Assembly (NCBI GenBank): GCA_937982665.1
Contig: CALJLD010000290.1
Span: forward strand, 1 to 13,858
Source of the DNA: an uncultured Planctomycetales bacterium
GTDB taxonomy: Bacteria; Planctomycetota; Planctomycetia; Pirellulales; S012-138
DNA length: 13,858 bases
Reading direction: 5' to 3'
The position numbers and the translations under genes are program-made. This document shows, one piece after another, positions 1 to 6,465 of this stretch. Numbering within the stretch: the first letter of the stretch is position 1; each line of letters begins with the position of its first letter. Under the pieces are notes generated by a model. The model searched no databases. It saw only the letters and a program-made list of their open reading frames with translations, and was not told the origin of the DNA.

Positions 1-10
1 AATGGCGGAT

Positions 11-46
11 GGTAATCCCGGGTGTAATCCAGGGCGTAATCCCGGA
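11..46. repeat. three tandem 12-base repeats (GTAATCC-type)
   Basis: Three consecutive 12-base units each contain GTAATCC followed by CGG or AGGG. They begin at 11, 23 and 35, and differ mainly at the unit's first base and at the base after GTAATCC. The array may extend left of the window only in degenerate form, since bases 1-10 do not match well. It sits directly before the hairpin at 50-87. Its role is unknown. Confidence 0.7.
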
Positions 47-49
47 TTT

Positions 50-87
50 GGATCTCGGACGAGGAGCACTTTTCTCGCCCGAGATCC
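50..87. other. strong hairpin, 9 + 4 base pairs
   Basis: GGATCTCGG (50-58) pairs perfectly with CCGAGATCC (79-87). After a one-base mismatch on each side, CGAG (60-63) pairs with CTCG (74-77), leaving a 10-base loop. A short T-run occurs 13 bases downstream (TTTTT within 98-104), which is too far for a classical intrinsic terminator. It could be the 3' end structure of an upstream transcript, a protein-binding palindrome or a small repeat element. Confidence 0.6.
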
Positions 88-353
88 GCGGGTCGCAGGT
101 TTTTGAAAACTCGTGTTGCCCACTGCGCAGCTTCCGTGGGAATTTGCCGTTTCGCTCTTTGGCAATATGGAAATACACCGTAACGCCAGCCTGCTTTGTG
201 TATGGCTTTGTGCAGCTTCCACGCGCTGATGCGGCGAGCAGGGACGAACTTGCTCGCGGCGAGATGCCAGCATGACTAAACGAGGATTCATGATGCTGAT
301 AAGCAACGCCGTTTTCGCACGCGAACCTCCGCTGACGCGGACTGTCGTTACCC

Positions 354-381
354 TTGCCAGGTTGAGGGCGAACCCTATACT
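354..381 (+). promoter_or_regulatory. candidate sigma-70-type promoter of thrS
   Basis: TTGCCA (354-359) and TATACT (376-381) are separated by 16 bases. Each is close to the -35/-10 consensus for housekeeping sigma factors. Transcription would start near 388, giving a leader of about 118 bases before the thrS ATG at 506. The position also supports the shorter thrS start, because the promoter lies inside the upstream extension of the same open frame. Judged by eye only. Confidence 0.45.
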
Positions 382-387
382 TGGCGG

Positions 388-505
388 CAGCAAAGCCGCT
401 GGTTGCAAACACTTGCGGCGTTGTCGTGATAGCCAGCCGAAAGCCCTTGGCTTCCTTTGTACCGATGCCCTTTCGGCGGCTGACTCGCACGGAAGATCCC
501 GTCCC
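388..505 (+). promoter_or_regulatory. thrS 5' leader with competing stems
   Basis: The likely transcribed leader can form GCGGC/GCCGC (385-389 with 396-400). It also has two mutually exclusive stems: CCGAAAG (437-443) with CTTTCGG (470-476), and AAGCC (441-445) with GGCTT (449-453). Both use bases 441-443. A weak GGAAG (491-495) lies 10 bases before the ATG. Overlapping alternative stems are seen in leaders of regulated synthetase genes, but I see no T-box landmarks, and short stems like these also arise by chance. Confidence 0.25.
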
Positions 506-2545
506 ATGCTTAACGTTCATTTGCCTGATGGCAAAGTTCTGGATTTCCCTTCATCAGTAACTCCCGCGGAAGTCGCAGCTCGCATCGGCCCGCGTCTCGC
601 GAAAGACGCCCTTGCCGCCGAGGTCGAGGTCAGGAACAACGGTAGTCCTGAGAAGAACGCCGAGAAGAATATCGTCGGCCTCGACTACCGTTTGCCGGAG
701 TCAGGCGATGTCGGCATTCGCATCTTCACTCGCAAATCTCCCGAAGCTTTGGGCGTGATGCGGCATAGCTGCGCCCACGTCATGGCTCGCGCCGTAATGC
801 GGCTTTACGAAGGCGTGCAGCTCGCGTTTGGGCCGACCATCGAGAACGGCTTTTACTACGACATCGGTCTGGAGGAACCTCTTTCCGAGGAAGACTTCCC
901 CAAGATCGAAGCCGAGATGCAAAAGATCATCAAGGAAGATGAGCTGTTCGAGCGGATCGAGGAACCGCGCGAGAAAGCACTCGAGCTTTGCCAGAACCTC
1001 GACCAGCCGCTCAAGGTGGAACACATTGAGGAAGGGCTGGCCGGGCACGATCAGTTGTCCTTCTATCGGCAAGGCGAGTTCATCGATCTTTGTCGCGGGC
1101 CGCACATTCCCGCGGCAGGAGCTATCGGCGCCTTCAAGCTGCTTTCCGTCGCAGGCGCGTACTGGAAAGGCGATCAGTCCCGGCAGCAACTGCAGCGCTT
1201 GTACGGCACTGCCTTCTTCAGCCAGGAAGATCTTGACGCTTATCTCGCCCGCGTGGAGGAAGCCAAGCGGCGTGACCATCGCACCCTGGGCAAACAACTG
1301 GAGTTGTTCTCCATCAACCCCATGGTGGGTAGCGGTCTTGTGCTGTGGCAGCCCAAGGGCGCAATCATCCGCGGCGTGCTTGAGAGTTTCATCAAGGACG
1401 AACTCATCAAGCGCGGCTATCAGCCGGTCTACTCGCCGCAGATTGGCCGCGTGGAGTTGTACGAGACCTCAGGTCACTTCCCGTATTATCAGGACAGCCA
1501 GTTCGCACCGATTGAGATGGAGCCAGGCGAACGCTACCTGCTGCGGCCGATGAACTGTCCGCATCACATCATGATCTACAATTCGCGGCCGCGGAGTTAT
1601 CGCGAACTGCCTGTGCGGCTGGCCGAGTTTGGCACCGTCTATCGCTATGAAAAATCTGGCGAACTTGGCGGCATGACTCGCGTGCGTGGTTTCACTCAGG
1701 ACGATGCACACTTGTTCTGCACTGAGGAGCAAGTCGGCGAAGAATATCGCGGCTGCATCGAGATGACCCAGTACGTGCTGAAGTGCGTAGGCATGGACAA
1801 CTATCGCGTGCGGCTGGGCTTCCGTGATCCGGACGGCGAGAAGTATGTTGGTTCGCCTGAAGTCTGGGATCGTGCGGAGAAGGCACTTCGCGATGTCTGT
1901 GAGAACATGGATCTGCCGAACCTGGAGATCGAGCAAGGCGAAGCGGCTTTCTACGGACCGAAGGCGGACTTCGTTGTGACCGATTGCCTGGGCCGTGAGT
2001 GGCAACTGGGCACCGTGCAGCTTGACTACAACCTGCCCAGCCCGGATCGCTTTGGCCTGGAATACATTGGTGCGGACAACACACCGCATCAACCGGTAAT
2101 GATCCACCGCGCTCCGCTAGGCTCCATGGAGCGGTTTATCGGCGTGCTGATTGAGCACTTTGCCGGGGCATTCCCGTTGTGGCTTGCTCCCGAGCAGGCG
2201 CGAGTTCTCACCGTCAGCGACAAGTTCGAAAGTTACGGCCGCAAGGTAGAAGCTCGCCTTCGCGAGGCCGGCTTTCGCGTGAGCGGAGATTATCGAGCGG
2301 AAAAGCTTGGCGCGAAGATTCGCAACGCCCAGCTGGAACTTGTTCCGTACATGATGGTGGTGGGCGGACGCGACGAGGAGAACCAGACTGTCAGCGTCCG
2401 GGACCGCCTGGAAGGCGACGTTGGCGCCTTGCCCATCGAGGAAGCGGTGGCCCGGCTCAAGGCCGAGATTGACGCCAAGACCGTACGGCAAAAGTTCGAA
2501 TCAGACGCGGGATTTGCCGCTCGCGGAAGTGACCACGAATATTGA
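506..2545 (+). CDS. thrS: threonyl-tRNA synthetase
   Basis: A 679-residue class II synthetase that charges tRNA-Thr in the cytoplasm. Domains in order: TGS (about 1-65), then the editing domain with its H87-x3-H91 and C196-x3-H200 motifs, which removes mischarged serine. Next is the catalytic core, whose zinc/threonine ligands appear intact: C351 (MNCPHH), H402 (DDAH) and H534 (HRAPLGSMERF). The anticodon-binding domain follows (about 560-650). The open frame extends 78 codons further left, but that extension has no family similarity and contains the promoter candidate. The ATG at 506 begins MLNVHLPDGK, a standard TGS start. The protein is slightly longer than the usual ~640 residues, partly from a C-terminal tail. 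It lies upstream of infC, a common arrangement, but a terminator-like hairpin separates them. Confidence 0.97.
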   Translation: MLNVHLPDGKVLDFPSSVTPAEVAARIGPRLAKDALAAEVEVRNNGSPEKNAEKNIVGLDYRLPESGDVGIRIFTRKSPEALGVMRHSCAHVMARAVMRLYEGVQLAFGPTIENGFYYDIGLEEPLSEEDFPKIEAEMQKIIKEDELFERIEEPREKALELCQNLDQPLKVEHIEEGLAGHDQLSFYRQGEFIDLCRGPHIPAAGAIGAFKLLSVAGAYWKGDQSRQQLQRLYGTAFFSQEDLDAYLARVEEAKRRDHRTLGKQLELFSINPMVGSGLVLWQPKGAIIRGVLESFIKDELIKRGYQPVYSPQIGRVELYETSGHFPYYQDSQFAPIEMEPGERYLLRPMNCPHHIMIYNSRPRSYRELPVRLAEFGTVYRYEKSGELGGMTRVRGFTQDDAHLFCTEEQVGEEYRGCIEMTQYVLKCVGMDNYRVRLGFRDPDGEKYVGSPEVWDRAEKALRDVCENMDLPNLEIEQGEAAFYGPKADFVVTDCLGREWQLGTVQLDYNLPSPDRFGLEYIGADNTPHQPVMIHRAPLGSMERFIGVLIEHFAGAFPLWLAPEQARVLTVSDKFESYGRKVEARLREAGFRVSGDYRAEKLGAKIRNAQLELVPYMMVVGGRDEENQTVSVRDRLEGDVGALPIEEAVARLKAEIDAKTVRQKFESDAGFAARGSDHEY

Positions 2546-2596
2546 TTGATGTTTCGCGAACTTTGTGACCGTGCGAAACGTCAATTGTTTGTTGCC
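2545..2596 (+). terminator. terminator-like hairpin after thrS
   Basis: A 13-base-pair stem with one G-T wobble (2545-2557 with 2573-2585, core GTTTCGC/GCGAAAC, loop of 15) begins on the last base of the thrS stop codon. It is followed by the T-rich stretch TGTTTGTTTG-like sequence (2586-2595). The stem is long but only moderately GC-rich and the T-run is interrupted, so it may terminate only part of the transcripts. It suggests infC can be expressed apart from thrS. Confidence 0.55.
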
Positions 2597-2657
2597 AGCT
2601 TTGGTTGCTTATCGGCCACCCTGGGCCGAAATTGACGGCACATTCGTCAGAAAAGAT

Positions 2658-2686
2658 TTGACCAGTTGGCGGACATGATCGATATT
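2658..2686 (+). promoter_or_regulatory. candidate infC promoter
   Basis: TTGACC (2658-2663) and GATATT (2681-2686) are 17 bases apart, matching the -35 and -10 consensus at five and four of six positions. Transcription would start near 2693, giving an infC leader of about 170 bases. A small stem TCGGCC/GGCCGA (2612-2617 with 2624-2629) lies upstream of it. Its place between the thrS terminator and infC makes functional sense. Confidence 0.45.
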
Positions 2687-2734
2687 TTGAGAGAGTTCGC
2701 GAATCACTAAGATACGGGAACTGAGTTATTTGCT

Positions 2735-2851
2735 GGGCGGCGTTCGCCCGGTGAGGTTTTGTCACCCGAAATTGGATGATTGAATTCAGCCGATTTTGCC
2801 CGGCGAAGTTCGCCGGCAGCCTGGTAATCCCAGGAGACTTGTCCAAGACAA
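2735..2851 (+). promoter_or_regulatory. structured infC leader with four hairpins
   Basis: Four local stems follow one another before the ribosome binding site. They are GGGCG/CGCCC (2735-2739 with 2745-2749); a 10-pair stem with one bulged C (2797-2807 with 2809-2818, core GGCGAA/TTCGCC); CCTGG/CCAGG (2820-2824 with 2830-2834); and TTGTC/GACAA (2839-2843 with 2847-2851). The second stem has almost no loop as drawn, so its tip must open. The last stem touches the first A of the AAGGAGG. Other bacteria control infC by leader structure or autoregulation, so translational control is plausible here, but it is inferred. Confidence 0.45.
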
Positions 2852-2857
2852 AGGAGG
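2851..2857 (+). promoter_or_regulatory. strong ribosome binding site of infC
   Basis: AAGGAGG ends six bases before the TTG at 2864. It is the best Shine-Dalgarno match in the window; most other genes here have weak ones. It decides the start: the in-frame ATG at 2879 has only a close-set purine run before it, whereas the TTG is ideally spaced. Confidence 0.8.
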
Positions 2858-2863
2858 ACCGAT

Positions 2864-3400
2864 TTGCCACCTAGGGGAATGAGACGGCCGCCTGTACCCA
2901 ACGCGCCCAAGCATCGGATAAACGAACAGATCCGAATCTCGCCAATTCGCGTTGTTAGCGCGGATGGAAAACCGGTCGGTGTGATCTCCACCGACCAGGC
3001 GCTTGAAATGGCCCGCAACGATGGGCTCGATCTGGTAGAAGTCGCGCCTGATGCGCGGCCCCCCGTTTGCCGCATCATGGACTTTGGCAAGTTCAAGTAC
3101 CAGATGAGCAAGCGGACCAATAAGAGCGCTTCGCATCAACAGAAGATCAAAGAGATTCGCGTTCGCCCCAAGACGGGTGACCATGACATCCAGGTCAAGG
3201 TCAACAAAGCCCGTGACTTCCTTAAGCATAAGGACAAGGTGCAGATCACCGTTCTTTTCAAAGGACGAGAGATGGCGCACCAGGAAGAAGGCCAGCGAAT
3301 CATCGAGCAGATCGTCGAGTCGCTCGCCGACGTCAGCAAGGTCGAGAGCGAACCGCGCCGCTCCGGACGCCGGATGGAATGCCGGCTGGCTCCCAAGTAG
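2864..3400 (+). CDS. infC: translation initiation factor IF-3
   Basis: A 178-residue full-length IF-3. It binds the 30S subunit, blocks early joining of the 50S subunit and checks the start codon and initiator tRNA. The N-terminal domain has the family features HRINEQIR, DLVEVAPDARPPVCRIMD and FGKFKY (about 18-85). After a lysine-rich linker the C-terminal domain carries KEIRVRPKTGDHD and FKGREMAHQ, and ends in LAPK. The chosen start is TTG at 2864 because of the well-placed AAGGAGG; ATG at 2879 would shorten the protein by five residues. A non-ATG start recalls the AUU start of E. coli infC, used there for self-regulation, although TTG is a milder deviation. The stop is followed by a convergent nuclease gene rather than by rpmI and rplT. 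Confidence 0.96.
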   Translation: MPPRGMRRPPVPNAPKHRINEQIRISPIRVVSADGKPVGVISTDQALEMARNDGLDLVEVAPDARPPVCRIMDFGKFKYQMSKRTNKSASHQQKIKEIRVRPKTGDHDIQVKVNKARDFLKHKDKVQITVLFKGREMAHQEEGQRIIEQIVESLADVSKVESEPRRSGRRMECRLAPK

Positions 3401-3491
3401 CGCCGCGTTCAGTCCTTCACTATCATGACGCTGGGGCTCCGAATCGCGTGAGTTTCAGCGACAGTTCACGCTGCGCGGATCTCCACTGTGA

Positions 3492-3527
3492 AGGTGGTCG
3501 AGGTCCTGCCAAGTCACCTCGCCACCT
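3492..3527. terminator. hairpin downstream of infC
   Basis: AGGTGG-T-CGAGGT (3492-3504) pairs with ACCTCGCCACCT (3516-3527): 12 base pairs with one bulged T and an 11-base loop. It lies between the convergent 3' ends of infC and the nuclease gene, so it could stop transcription in either direction. Neither side has a proper T-run, so it may only stabilise 3' ends. Confidence 0.4.
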
Positions 3528-3542
3528 CTTGTCGCTGCACGA

Positions 3543-3564
3543 CGCAGACGCGGGAGCGTCTGTG
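3543..3564. terminator. hairpin at the 3' end of the nuclease gene
   Basis: CAGACGC (3545-3551) pairs with GCGTCTG (3556-3562) around a GGGA loop. A further G-T and C-G pair give nine pairs. It begins 14 bases beyond the nuclease stop codon on the minus strand. No T-run follows on that strand. It may be a transcript-end structure or a copy of a dispersed hairpin repeat. Confidence 0.4.
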
Positions 3565-3577
3565 CTACCCAAATCAA

Positions 3578-4543
3578 CTAGCGAACAGTCTCTGTCGGTC
3601 GCCCGGCGATGCCTGTCACATGCTCGCGGCTGGCGAACTCTGCCCAGACCGGCAGGTGATCAGAAACTTGCTTCGCCTGGTCGAGCGTAAGACCGTAATC
3701 GGCCATCAGGTCCAGCACACCCCAAGCGCCGGTGAACTCCGTAGTGCTGCGACGATCAAAGACCAGGTTGTCGTAGGTGGACTTCCCGATCGTATTCGTC
3801 GGCACGCCGGAGACAACATACGCAATACCGGAGAGCTGCCCCAACTCGCCCAAGTGTCGCTCGTCAACGTTGAGGTCGCCCAGCAAAATCACGTCGTCTT
3901 CGTCGGGAGCATTGTTGCGAACCGTCAAGTAGACATCGTCCAGAGCATCCAGCTCAATGTCGGTTTCGTCCGGATCTGTATGAATGTTAATCAACGTGCA
4001 GCTGAAGCCTTGCTCGCGGCCTGTCGAGCGAACCTGGAACCGCGCCACCAGCGGCTCGCGATGAAGAAAATCCGAAGGGTCCGGCACGGTGTACACAGAG
4101 CCTGGCACAAGCTCAATGCTCTGCGTGTCATAGATGTAGGCGTATTGCTCTTTGCTGGAAGTGCGTCCCAGCCGCGGACCAAGCACGTGGGCATATTGTC
4201 GTCCCGTGGCGTTGATCTGCTCAACAAACCGCGGCACAACGCTTTGGTCAGCAGCGCGAACTTCCTGAATGGCGACGATATCGAAGCGCCTGATGACCTG
4301 GGCCAACACATCCACAACTTCCGGCTTGCCCATCTTGGAGACGCCAAAGACTTGAATGTTGAAGCTGGCGACGCGGATCGAGTCGCCGGAGCGAACCGTG
4401 CTGGGACTGGCAACCGGCGCAGAGTTGCGGTTTGCCTCGGCTTCCGCGCGAACCTCTTGCAGAATCTGCTGAGCATCAGCGCCGCAGCCTGCCAGCAGAG
4501 CCAGCATCAAGGCGATCGACAAGCATGTCGCGAAACGTCGCAT
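3578..4543 (-). CDS. DNase I-like secreted lipoprotein nuclease
   Basis: A 321-residue protein of the endonuclease/exonuclease/phosphatase superfamily. The start at 4543 gives a lipoprotein signal (MRRF, hydrophobic core, LLAGC with C20 as the lipidated cysteine) and has GAGGG four bases before it; the frame also has an ATG at 4555 and a GTG at 4642. Residues 56-303 follow pancreatic DNase I closely in order: FNIQVFG, IQEV (E94), GRTSSKEQY (E132), REPLVARF, IHTD (H188), DDVYLTV, GDLN (D223, N225), YDNLVF (D258) and SDHLPV (H296). All catalytic and metal-binding residues of DNase I have counterparts. The disulphides of the animal enzyme are absent. It is likely a membrane-anchored metal-dependent nuclease acting outside the cytoplasm, for nutrient scavenging or against foreign DNA. 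A phosphodiesterase acting on another substrate cannot be excluded. Probably monocistronic. Confidence 0.85.
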   Translation of the reverse strand: MRRFATCLSIALMLALLAGCGADAQQILQEVRAEAEANRNSAPVASPSTVRSGDSIRVASFNIQVFGVSKMGKPEVVDVLAQVIRRFDIVAIQEVRAADQSVVPRFVEQINATGRQYAHVLGPRLGRTSSKEQYAYIYDTQSIELVPGSVYTVPDPSDFLHREPLVARFQVRSTGREQGFSCTLINIHTDPDETDIELDALDDVYLTVRNNAPDEDDVILLGDLNVDERHLGELGQLSGIAYVVSGVPTNTIGKSTYDNLVFDRRSTTEFTGAWGVLDLMADYGLTLDQAKQVSDHLPVWAEFASREHVTGIAGRPTETVR

Positions 4544-4566
4544 GAGTCCCTCCATGGACTTTTGCG

Positions 4567-4592
4567 TTATTGACGGTGGATTTATTGACGGT
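4567..4592. repeat. 11-base direct repeat TTATTGACGGT
   Basis: TTATTGACGGT occurs at 4567-4577 and again at 4582-4592, 15 bases apart, just upstream of the nuclease start. Short spaced direct repeats can be binding sites for a regulator, but this could also be a small local duplication. Confidence 0.6.
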
Positions 4593-4593
4593 C

Positions 4594-4615
4594 CTTGATG
4601 TGACCAGGCATCAAG
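4594..4615. promoter_or_regulatory. inverted repeat CTTGATG-N8-CATCAAG
   Basis: A perfect 7-base inverted repeat with an 8-base spacer, 51 bases upstream of the nuclease ATG and next to the direct repeat. Its 22-base size suits a dimeric repressor site, or it could form an RNA hairpin. No regulator gene is in the window. Confidence 0.3.
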
Positions 4616-4872
4616 CCAGCCGCATTGTCGCGTCATCGGCACTCAGGCAAACCCTGATCCAGCTTGATTCCCCAGCCATCCCGCGGATTCCCTGGCAGGA
4701 GAGAGAATGTGATAGGACACTTTGGCCGCGTGTCGCATGAATGTCGCAGCGAGCGCCACTTTTGGCGTAACCGCTGATTGACTACCATGACAGCGGGGCT
4801 GGCACATCAAAGAATGCCGCAACCCCGGCAAATCCGCACGTTTCCTGCCTTCGGGAGTGGACCGGCTGACCC

Positions 4873-6351
4873 ATGTTTGAATCACTGCAAGACAGTCTGC
4901 AAAGCGCCTTTCGCCGACTTTCCGGTCAGGCCAAATTGACCGAAGCCAACATGCGGGAAGGCCTGCAAGAGGTCCGCAAAGCCCTGCTGGAAGCGGACGT
5001 CAGTTACAAGGTCGTGCAGAACTTTATCGACAGCGTTTCCGAGCGAGCGCTGGGCGAGCAGGTGATCAACGCCATTCGGCCAACGGAACTGGTCATCAAG
5101 ATCGTCTATGACGAACTTGTAGAGTTGATGGGCCCGGTTGATACGTCCTTGCACCTCAAGGACTTCACCAAAATCATGCTCTGCGGTTTGCAGGGTTCCG
5201 GAAAGACCACCACCTGCGCCAAGCTGGCGCGAATGCTGAAGAAGAATGGCAAGAAGCCGCTGTTGGTAGCTGCCGACTTGCAACGCCCTGCGGCCATCAA
5301 GCAGCTTCAGGTCTTGGGCGAACAGATTGAAGTCCCGGTCATTGCGGACCTCAACGAGAAGGATCCCGTCGCGCTGTGCCGTCGCGCCGTTAAGGAAGCC
5401 AAAGCGTCAGGCGCGGACGTGGCTATCTTCGATACGGCCGGCCGTTTGCACATTGACGATGAGTTGATGAAGCAGCTGCAGTCGATCGACAACAAGGTCG
5501 AGCCGGATCAGGTTTACCTGGTTGTTGACGGCATGACCGGCCAGGACGCCGTGAATAGCGCGAAGGCGTTTAATGACGCGCTGGAACTCAACGGCGTGAT
5601 CCTCACCAAGCTGGATGGTGATCAACGCGGTGGTGCCGTGCTGTCGGTCAAGGAAGTCACCGGCGTCCCGGTCAAATTCCTGGGCGTGGGTGAACACATT
5701 GAGGAACTGGAACCGTTCTCGCCAGAAGGCATGGCAGGGCGAATTCTCGGCCAAGGTGACCTGGCCGCTTTGGCGCAACGTGTTGGCGATGTCATCGATG
5801 AAGATGAACAGCGCCGCATGCAGGAAGAATTGGAGAAGGGCGAGTTCACGCTCGTGCAGTTCCGTTCCATGCTCGATCAGGTGGGCAAGATGGGGCCGAT
5901 GAACAAGCTGATGGGCATGATGGGCGGCGGCAAGGAAGTTCGCGACGCCATGAAGGACGTCGATTCGGATTCGCAGATGAAACGCATCCGCGGCATGATT
6001 GACAGCATGACGCCGGACGAGCGCCGCAACCCCAAAAAGTACATCGATGTCAGCCGCCGCCGCCGGATTGCCGCAGGCAGTGGCGTTGAGCCGAACGAGA
6101 TCACGGACCTGATCAAAATGTTCGAGCCGATGCGGGACATGATGAAAAAGATGAACAGCATGGGCCCCATCGCCAAGATGAAATACATGCGGCAAATGCA
6201 ACGCGAGGCCATGTCCAACCCCAACGGGCAGTTGAAGAAAGAGAAGGTTGGCACCGGCAAACGGCTCAGCCCTAAGGAAAAGGCCAAGCTGAAGAAGCAG
6301 AAAGAGAAAGAGCTGCGTCGGTTGAAACGGCAGAAGAGGCGCGGCGATTAA
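4873..6351 (+). CDS. ffh: signal recognition particle GTPase Ffh (SRP54)
   Basis: A 492-residue full-length Ffh, the protein part of the signal recognition particle. It binds signal sequences of nascent membrane and secreted proteins and docks with FtsY. The N domain (about 1-90) is followed by the G domain with P-loop GLQGSGKT (105-112), DTAGR (187-191) and TKLDGDQRGG (245-254). A methionine-rich M domain (about 325-450) carries the SRP-RNA binding motif RRRRIAAGSG (395-404). The tail from about 455 is unusually rich in lysine and arginine, making the protein about 40 residues longer than E. coli Ffh; it may add RNA or ribosome contacts. The best Shine-Dalgarno-like sequence (GGGAG, 4853-4857) is 15 bases from the ATG, so initiation may not depend on it. 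No rpsP or trmD follows, although these often neighbour ffh. Confidence 0.98.
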   Translation: MFESLQDSLQSAFRRLSGQAKLTEANMREGLQEVRKALLEADVSYKVVQNFIDSVSERALGEQVINAIRPTELVIKIVYDELVELMGPVDTSLHLKDFTKIMLCGLQGSGKTTTCAKLARMLKKNGKKPLLVAADLQRPAAIKQLQVLGEQIEVPVIADLNEKDPVALCRRAVKEAKASGADVAIFDTAGRLHIDDELMKQLQSIDNKVEPDQVYLVVDGMTGQDAVNSAKAFNDALELNGVILTKLDGDQRGGAVLSVKEVTGVPVKFLGVGEHIEELEPFSPEGMAGRILGQGDLAALAQRVGDVIDEDEQRRMQEELEKGEFTLVQFRSMLDQVGKMGPMNKLMGMMGGGKEVRDAMKDVDSDSQMKRIRGMIDSMTPDERRNPKKYIDVSRRRRIAAGSGVEPNEITDLIKMFEPMRDMMKKMNSMGPIAKMKYMRQMQREAMSNPNGQLKKEKVGTGKRLSPKEKAKLKKQKEKELRRLKRQKRRGD

Positions 6352-6404
6352 GCGGCGGCCCGGTTTTTGTTTTTGCGGATTGCATCGTAGGCGGTTCCTG
6401 GTTC

Positions 6405-6465
6405 TTCGCACATTCCGTCATCCAGGTTCGGCGACGGTCATTTCAGGTTTCGCACATTCCGTCAT
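6405..6465. repeat. 17-base direct repeat, partial repeat element
   Basis: TTCGCACATTCCGTCAT occurs at 6405-6421 and 6449-6465, 44 bases apart. The second copy runs into the complete inverted-repeat element starting at 6459. The first copy breaks off after CCGTCAT, so it looks like a truncated copy of the same element with its left flank. Confidence 0.7.

Larger units (their letters stand above)
1..353. other. noncoding stretch upstream of thrS
   Basis: I see no convincing gene here. An 88-codon open frame (9-275) has no recognisable domain, and its start is made of a short tandem repeat. The stretch holds three 12-base near-repeats (11-46), a strong hairpin (50-87), a weaker stem CCCAC/GTGGG near 115-140, and a perfect 7-base-pair stem GCGAGCA/TGCTCGC (234-240 with 251-257, 10-base loop). 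None is followed by a clean T-run, so they are not obvious terminators. The gene upstream of the window is unknown, so this may be its 3' flank plus the thrS upstream region. Confidence 0.5.
4544..4872. other. divergent intergenic region between the nuclease gene and ffh
   Basis: These 329 bases should contain promoters for both flanking genes. I see no clear -35/-10 pair for ffh; TTGACT (4778-4783) has no good -10 at the right distance, and TTTGGC with TACCAT (4761-4766 and 4783-4788, spacer 16) is weak. A direct repeat (TTATTGACGGT) and a perfect inverted repeat (CTTGATG/CATCAAG) lie on the nuclease side. No SRP RNA-like sequence was recognised, and an 80-codon minus-strand frame crossing the ffh start has no family features. 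Confidence 0.5.

Noticed and set aside
9..275. 88-codon open frame at the left edge
   Set aside because: Its first residues come from the tandem repeats and the hairpin, no domain or ribosome site is visible, and composition does not look coding.
272..505. N-terminal extension of thrS by 78 codons
   Set aside because: No similarity to the family, contains the promoter candidate, and the ATG at 506 gives a normal TGS start.
388..505. T-box riboswitch ahead of thrS
   Set aside because: No T-box core sequence, specifier loop or terminator with T-run was found; only short alternative stems.
3488..4573. 361-codon plus-strand frame opposite the nuclease gene
   Set aside because: It mirrors the nuclease, which has full catalytic motifs and a lipobox; the opposite frame has none.
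4643..4885. 80-codon minus-strand frame overlapping the ffh start
   Set aside because: No family features, and it overlaps the start of a certain gene.
5407..6411. 334-codon minus-strand frame opposite ffh
   Set aside because: Shadow of ffh, whose motifs are complete on the plus strand.
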